Positions 58,126 to 64,000 of a stretch of 64,000 nt of DNA are shown piece by piece. Numbering within the stretch: the stretch's first letter is position 1; the number at the start of each line of letters is the position of its first letter. The DNA comes from Quercus robur. Lineage: Eukaryota > Streptophyta > Magnoliopsida > Fagales > Fagaceae. Where the stretch lies: the NCBI RefSeq assembly GCF_932294415.1, contig NC_065535.1, forward strand, positions 14,918,282 through 14,982,281, given 5' to 3'. The translations under genes were made by a program, and so were the position numbers. The notes beneath the pieces are model-generated. The model made no database searches and had not been told where the DNA came from. It saw only the letters and a program-made list of their open reading frames with translations.

Positions 58126-58829
58126 AAGGGTGAGACTGGTGGATATCTCAAGGTGCATGTCAGAAGAAGAAGATAGGAGACTTTTGTTGAAACCAAGAGC
58201 CCACCCAATGACCATCGGTCTATGATATTTACAGTAGATCTAAAGAAAACCTTTATGGTTACAAAACCCAGGATAAAGAAAGAAGGTTTGCTACGATAAG
58301 ACGTGTTAGGAGGCTAGATCAGCAGAGTAAAAACCAAGGAACCAGAAAAAGAAGGGCAAAAAGGGAAAAACACTCATTCAAATCCAACTATAAAAGGGGC
58401 AAAGCCTATTCACACAACAACAAAGGAGGAGGGGGGAAAACAATACAACCATGGGAAGAACAAACCAAAAAGCTAAAACCTAGAAAAGTAAAAGAAAATA
58501 AAAGTAAAGAAAAAGAGAAGAGAAAAGTATCTTATAGAGTATTTGGCATGCATCAATAGGAATTTTCTCTCTCCCACAAAACTTTTCTCACTTGAATATC
58601 TTGGAAAGAGATGTTCAAGCAAAACCACCTAGATTTGAATTCCAAATCCCATAAGTCTTGTGCAAAAGTATAAGTTTGAGATTTTGGGTCAAAGACTTTG
58701 TGGCCTATTTTATGAAGTATGTGTGTGTATTCAAAACTGAGGAATTAACATTTACTTGAGAATGTTTGTGCTTTAATGTCAATATATAGATTTGCAGTAG
58801 TACAGGAAAAGGATTTAGCAAAACGTGTA
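58126..58829. other. intergenic, no gene seen
   Basis: A-rich, with a possible retroelement leader character around 58380-58640 but no defining feature. Confidence 0.35.
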
Positions 58830-59012
58830 GAAGGGTTCCACGGAGCTGGGAACCAGTATTTTGAGTTTAACAATTTGAAGGCTCTATGGCTTGGGGAATC
58901 AGTATTTTGGGTTCCACGAACCAAAAACCCTGTAGCTCTAGAACCAATATTCCGGGTTCCACGGATTAAAGACCTTGTAGCTTTGGAAATCAGTATTTTG
59001 GGTTTCATACAT
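58830..59012. repeat. degenerate tandem repeat of about 57 bp, three to four units
   Basis: Units contain GGGTTCCACG, then (G/C)T(A/G)TAGCT(T/C)(T/G)G and AATCAGTATTTTGGGTTYCA. The array keeps one plus and one minus frame open, because the unit length is near a multiple of 3. Confidence 0.65.
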
Positions 59013-59461
59013 AAATAATAAAATATATTGAACTACTCATTTTCTCTCAAACTCTTTTAATTCCTCCATATGCAAATATGTATTTTCCTTCTTAGTTTTT
59101 TAGATTGGGGTTTGTGCACAGTTCGGTTATATAAAAAGGATCTATTTTCCGCTGCAGAACTAAACCCAGCTCACCTATAAGTTTATGGCCTTGAAGAGGC
59201 CAAATCTTACAACTAAAGCACGGGCTAGGCAAATGACAAAAATGGGCCTTAACAAATTCTAACCTGTTAATAGTCATTATAGTAAGTTAGTCAACAGAGA
59301 TAAAGATAATATAAATTAATAACCAATGAAAAAAGTGATGGCTTACAATTATTCAAACTATATGTACCATGGAGTATCACATACACGATAGTGATACAGG
59401 TCGATAATACATATGTAGACACTTACGCTAATACTACCAGCCAGCACCAATCACCAATCCA

Positions 59462-60991
59462 TCAAGTACTTCTTTTGGTAATCCTAACCTTTAAACCATG
59501 TTTCATAAGAAGTATAGGAGAAACAGATGGGGAAACGGAATGACCTGCAACCATTTCAACACGATAATTCCATATGATGGAGGCCGCAATAGTTTTCAAT
59601 TGAATCAAAGCCACGGCCTTTCCCAAACAACTCCTGGGGCCTTCACTAAACGCTGTGAACTTGTAAGATGGTACAAATATTAATCCTCCTTTCTCTGAAA
59701 TCCATCTCTCTGGCTTGTACTGCATGCAATCTTCACCCCATATTTCTTCCATCCTTCCCATTGCATAAAGAGAAACCATAATTGGTGTATTGGGTCTAAT
59801 ACGGTGGCCACTTGGAAGAATGTCTTCTCTAACTGAAGTTCTAGGATTAAAAGCCACCGATGGGTATAAACGTAGGGCTTCACATAAGGCTGCATGGAGA
59901 TAAACCAGTGTGTCTAGCTCTTGTACACCAAAACACTCCCACTTCTTATCAACATTCACCATAAGGTTCTCTGTCATCTCCTTCATAATCTTCATTTCCA
60001 CAGATGGGTGCGTTGCAATTTGCCAAAAAAACCAAGTGAGAGCTGCACTCATGGTGTCACTCCCAGCTACCATGAAATTAAATGCCGTATCCCTTATAAA
60101 CTTGTTGGATTTACTACAAACCCCCATGTTTACAATATCCTCATGCATCATACAAGCTGTTAATAAGTCGAACTCAGATTCCTCCAACTGGGTTCTGTCT
60201 TGGCTTAATTGTTCTCGCTTTGATGCAATGCGTTGGTTTAAGAAACTATCAAAGATATCGCAAGCTTTTCTGAGTTTCTTTTCTTGTCCAATTTGAAGCC
60301 ATCTTTGCACCTTCCAATACCATTGGGGCAGGATTTGACGGTATACAAGACCCTCTTCTATTACATCGAAAGCCTTTTCGTACGTAAGTTTTGGAAATTC
60401 AACAGAAAGAGATTTTGTGTCGAAGCCTAAAACCATTGAGCAAGTGTTATCAAATGTGAACCGCTTAAAAACATCTTGTAAGTCCACTTCAATCTTTGAT
60501 ATGGAGACGTGATTGAGAACTGGAATGAGGCGATTGACCACCTTTTGTTGAACAACTTGCAATGAAAACAATTCGAACTTCTTGCTTTTCATGATCGAAT
60601 GCAACATCTTTCTCTGGAATGTCCACCAATCTGAATCAGAATTGATTATCCCATCACCTAAAGGCTGCAAAATCTCTCGGATTTCAGGTCCTTTTTCGTA
60701 GTTGCGGAAGTTTTTGCTCAAAATGTAGTGAGCATTCAGAGGATCGCTGGTGAAGAAAAAGTCCATGCCAATACACCAAGGGCCTTTGACCTCGACGGTG
60801 CCCCCATAAAGTTTTAGAGCTCGGGTTGTGCAATCGTACATATGTGTTGCGTTTTGAAGAAGTCCCGGAAGCATTCCAACAACAGGCCAGTTGATGATGG
60901 GTGGTGAGTTTTTGTTGTGCTTCCAATAATGGCGAAGAAAAAGGAAGCAGAGTAGTCCTAAAACTATCTCTGCATAGCCAAGTACAGCCAT
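59462..60991 (-). CDS. CYP96-like cytochrome P450 (fatty acid/alkane hydroxylase type), intronless
   Basis: A single 509-aa frame, the normal length and intronless form of the CYP86 clan. Residues about 5-22 form the ER membrane anchor, followed by NWPVVGMLPGLL. Known family landmarks: DGIINSDSDWWTFQRK (C-helix), I-helix AGSDTMSAALTWFFWQ (A309-D312), ExxR at E371-R374, PERW at 427, heme loop FSEGPRSCLGK with Cys455. CYP96 enzymes hydroxylate long-chain substrates; Arabidopsis CYP96A15 oxidises mid-chain wax alkanes, but this copy's substrate is unknown. Differences from the usual text: the I-helix second Thr is Met314, and the heme loop has SEG where NAG is common. No stops or frameshift. No TATA box is obvious within 130 bases upstream. 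Confidence 0.9.
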   Translation of the reverse strand: MAVLGYAEIVLGLLCFLFLRHYWKHNKNSPPIINWPVVGMLPGLLQNATHMYDCTTRALKLYGGTVEVKGPWCIGMDFFFTSDPLNAHYILSKNFRNYEKGPEIREILQPLGDGIINSDSDWWTFQRKMLHSIMKSKKFELFSLQVVQQKVVNRLIPVLNHVSISKIEVDLQDVFKRFTFDNTCSMVLGFDTKSLSVEFPKLTYEKAFDVIEEGLVYRQILPQWYWKVQRWLQIGQEKKLRKACDIFDSFLNQRIASKREQLSQDRTQLEESEFDLLTACMMHEDIVNMGVCSKSNKFIRDTAFNFMVAGSDTMSAALTWFFWQIATHPSVEMKIMKEMTENLMVNVDKKWECFGVQELDTLVYLHAALCEALRLYPSVAFNPRTSVREDILPSGHRIRPNTPIMVSLYAMGRMEEIWGEDCMQYKPERWISEKGGLIFVPSYKFTAFSEGPRSCLGKAVALIQLKTIAASIIWNYRVEMVAGHSVSPSVSPILLMKHGLKVRITKRST

Positions 60992-61138
60992 TGGAGAAGT
61001 ATGTATGAAGCTGTTTGTAATTTGGTGTTGTAATTAAGGTGCAGAAGGTGGGTTGGCTTGATAGGTTAATTTAGAGACAAGACATGCAATGCATGTAAGA
61101 CATAACTGCTGCCTTCCTCAGATATTTGACTATTAAGT

Positions 61139-61392
61139 GAGTGTTTGGATCCGATTTACTTGCGTCTTTATTTTACATCATGTTTCGTTTTTTTTTTTTT
61201 TTTTTTTTTTGCCGCAACTTTTGACTATTATTCCGTGAACATTGCACTTGTGCACTGTTTACGGTTCCACAAATTTCACTTTTCAGTCACTTTTTCATTA
61301 AAATGGATCTCACGGTACTATTTATACATTTAAAAATTATTTTGTTACAGTTTTCAGTTTTCAGTAAAAATAAGTTGTATCCAAACGGATCT
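61139..61392. mobile_element. MITE of the 'GTATCCAAAC' family
   Basis: Ends GAGTGTTTGGATCCG and GTATCCAAACGGATCTTA are inverted; internal CAGTTTTCAGTAAAAATAAG as in the copy near 1710. It lies about 150 bases upstream of the CYP96-like start, inside its likely promoter region. A (TA)n run follows at 61405-61444. Confidence 0.65.
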
Positions 61393-61404
61393 TAAGCCAT
61401 ACCG

Positions 61405-61446
<42 letters not shown>

Positions 61447-61644
61447 CAAACAATAACGAAGGTCAAATATTGAGAGAAAATAAATCAATAAACAATGGCA
61501 GACTAAAACACGCATTATATTTATATCTATCTATAGTATACATATATTTCTTAAAGCATTTGCATAGATTCGCATCTGCATCAATATATGCAATAAAAAA
61601 AAGCCTCACATCTTACTCAACCAACTCCTCAAAACATGAATATC

Positions 61645-62119
61645 TAGGGGCGGAGCTACATGTTAGGGCAATTTTTTTGAAAATATCATTATAGTATATA
61701 GAAATATTTAATATTTTGACAATATTCTTAAAAACATTGTCCAATTGGTCTAGTAGTTATAGAGAATGTGTTGTTTCTCAAATTCATTTTTTTTAATTGT
61801 AAAATGTGTTTTTGTATCTCTTAAAGTTTTGGATCATTCATATCTTTGAAAACTTCATTAGTTCAATTGAAATTTTTTTACTCACAATAGTAGACAATTT
61901 GGTAACTTATATTGAAAATGAAAATTTTAAGGATTTCACTATAGAAGATGATGAAAGATGAATTTAATTCTATGAAACATTTAACTTTAAGGATTTCACT
62001 ATATTAATTTATGTGTGTGTATAGATGTATGTTTTTGTGTATGTGTATCGACGTTTGTATAAACAAATAAATTAGTAACACAAATCGGCCATCCCAAACA
62101 AAAATTTATGGCTTCGTCC
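61645..62119. mobile_element. hAT-type MITE, same family as 12550
   Basis: Starts TAGGGGCGGAGCTAC, a typical hAT terminus; right end ATGGCTTCGTCC is the decayed inverse. It shares 'ttggtctagtagttatagag' and 'attgtaaaatgt' with 12550-13060. Target duplication not identified. Confidence 0.6.
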
Positions 62120-62417
62120 AAAATCCTACAGTAGTCTATATAAAATTGTGCAAAAATTCAATTTTGCTAAAGTAACCGTGTATATTTACACGGTTATTGT
62201 AGCTTTGTATTTAATTTTTTTTTTCTCTCACCTCTTGCTCTCATGTCTCATTAGATAATAATAATAAAAGAATGAAAAAGAATTATCTAAATAAAATAAA
62301 ATGTAGAATAGATAATTTCATGTGAGTGTTTTTAAAAAGTGGTTGGATAAAATAGAAAAAAGTATGCTTTTATATTAAAATAGACTAAAAATTTAGCACA
62401 AACTGATGTGAATATTC
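62120..62417. mobile_element. truncated copy of the 57050 MITE family
   Basis: Contains CGTGTATATTTACACGG then TTGTAGC, as in the 57050 element, and ends CTGATGTGAATATTC, its right terminus. The left terminus is lost where it abuts the hAT MITE. Confidence 0.55.
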
Positions 62418-63479
62418 TTAGTCTAGAATATATCCAATAAGTGACTTCCGATGAATTTATCATAAATATATAAGATACTTTCTTTTCTTTTCCTATTTCT
62501 TCCCCATATGTATATTTCATTGAAAAGGAACCGTTAAGACATTTTAGTTCAATATACTATTATTATTATTATTAGTGAAAATTTTAAAAGTTCAAGGGGC
62601 ACCTGCCCCTCTCGCATCCCCCCCCCCTTCTCCCCTGAGTATAAATGTTTATACATGGGGTGTGGAAAGAAACAGCTGGGTTCAAGTCTTCAAGATGAAG
62701 ACTCACACACATATACACTTAAATTAGACTAGAGTAGATTTTCTATCTTGTAAAAAAAAAAAAAAAATTTCGATTTTCTCAACATAAAATAAGGTTTATA
62801 TGTTCTTCCTCCTTAAGAGAAAATTGTCTAATTCTTCTAATTAGTGTCATATGTCACTTTTCTTTAAAAGAGAAATAGTTTCTATTTATTTAACCTTCCA
62901 CCTAAGCAAATATTTTAATGAATTAGTATTTAATTTTTATTATTTATTTAATAAATAATTTTTTAGGTAACAAAAAAAGTCCAACAATTTATAAAATAGT
63001 GTTAGCGGTGGGTCCAAATGAGAACTACTAATAATTGGCCAATGCAACAGTTTATAAAATAGTTTGTGAATATAGAATTAGTGAATTACTCTGATAATGA
63101 CCTAGATTAAAGTCGTGATTAGTGGATTAAACACCGACCCGAATATCAAACGGCAAACCAAAAGCCAAAAGGCAAGATAGTTTTCTAAAAGAGTTCCTCG
63201 GAGAGATTTTTGTCTTGATGCACTCCAAACAAAAATAAGAGGAAAAACAAAAGGAAATATAGAGATACATTGAATTAAATTGTCTATGAGATGGAAATTT
63301 ATACAACTTCACATTATACAGATTAAGCACACTGTCTTAAAATTCAATAGTTAACAAATTAGGGCTAAATCTCTCTAAAACCAATGTTTCAAAATATTTA
63401 TGAAAAAAAAAATTATCCCAGATAATAATCAAGTTCTCAAAAAACTCTAGATACCTATGTCAAAAAAATATAAATAACT
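62418..63479. other. intergenic, no gene seen
   Basis: AT-rich; a C run at about 62619-62628 and A runs; no supported coding. Confidence 0.4.
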
Positions 63480-63830
63480 GATTATAATCATTTAATCTAA
63501 CACTCTCCCTTCACATATGTTGGCTTGAGCATGCCCTTATTAAGTTTGACCCAAAAATTAGAATTTATTTTTAAAAATGGTAGATTTAATCATTTAATCT
63601 AATACTCTCCCTTCACATGTGGGTTTAAACATGCCTTTATTAAGTTTGACCCAACACATGGAATATATATATATATATATATATATATTAAATTGGAGAT
63701 AAGATAAAGAAAAAATCTTTTGCTCAAATACTATAATAAATGATCAATTATTCTAAAAAATTAAACTATTAAGAAATGGTAGATTTAATCAATCAATCAA
63801 TAAAATCATTACTCTAGACTGCAAAATAAT
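63480..63830 (-). mobile_element. duplicated Copia 3'-end/LTR junction remnants
   Basis: 'ctaa(c/t)actctcccttcaca' with 'atgcc(c/t)ttattaagtttgaccca' occurs twice (about 63498 and 63600). On the minus strand TGTGAAGGGAGAG is polypurine-like and abuts TGTTAGATTAAATG. A (TA)n run lies at 63665-63689. Both copies match 55690-55870. Confidence 0.45.
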
Positions 63831-64000
63831 TTGTTATTAGGCTAAAATGCACCTTACATGCACTTGGAGGCAATCCTTTTTTTTTGTGGGGAAGGGGGGG
63901 AGGGGTGTATAACAGAGTATTATATTATAAAATAGAGTTCATGCATGCTATGTGATCATGTTATATCAGTTATACTTAACAGAATTAAGATTAAGAGGTA
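63831..64000. other. window end, no gene seen
   Basis: Short T and G runs near 63878-63905; no further structure. Confidence 0.4.

Noticed and set aside
59498..60296. Plus-strand frames over the CYP96-like gene
   Set aside because: Antisense shadows of the intact 509-codon P450.

Overview
This is plant nuclear DNA, most likely from a woody eudicot. It is AT-rich, its genes have GT-AG introns, and most of the window is transposon sequence: Copia and Ty3-type LTR elements, L1-type LINEs with RNase H, tRNA-derived SINEs, hAT elements and Tourist-like MITEs. Some repeat families look like those I associate with Fagaceae (oak-type), but that is an impression, not proof. No tRNA, rRNA, CRISPR or bacterial feature was seen.

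Layout. 1-2.0 kb: hAT remnant, a lone LTR and MITE debris. 2.0-10.2 kb: a six-exon gene for a 175-aa twin CX9C (CHCH-like) protein whose introns carry LINE fragments, all in the opposite orientation. 10.6-15.4 kb: another LINE fragment, small MITEs and a 1.7-kb hAT element with a perfect 8-bp target duplication. 16.1-20.5 kb: a complete non-autonomous LTR element with near-identical LTRs and a perfect 5-bp target duplication; instead of gag-pol it carries a frame-preserving 81/84-bp tandem array. 20.9-33.0 kb: a minus-strand CYP87-like P450 pseudogene of nine recognisable exons, stretched by a 4.6-kb LINE in intron 7 and a decayed Copia element in intron 4. 34-43.5 kb: CACTA-like repeats, hAT elements, two solo LTRs, two SINEs and a nested transposon cluster. 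43.7-44.6 kb: a two-exon gene for a 219-aa basic protein with a mitosis-type (MSA) promoter motif. 46.4-50.3 kb: LTR sequences. 51-58.2 kb: two TAA-flanked MITEs, several tandem repeats and one small orphan exon-like ORF. 59.5-61.0 kb: an intact intronless CYP96-like P450. 61-64 kb: MITEs and Copia remnants.

Only three loci look like functional host genes: the twin CX9C gene, the basic MSA gene and the CYP96-like gene. They show no shared pathway. The two P450s belong to different families and are not tandem duplicates. The interesting biology is mostly in how the transposons decayed and nested: a LINE with six amber stops all explained by CHG-type transitions, a P450 whose lesions can be read exon by exon, and a non-coding LTR element built around a repeat array.
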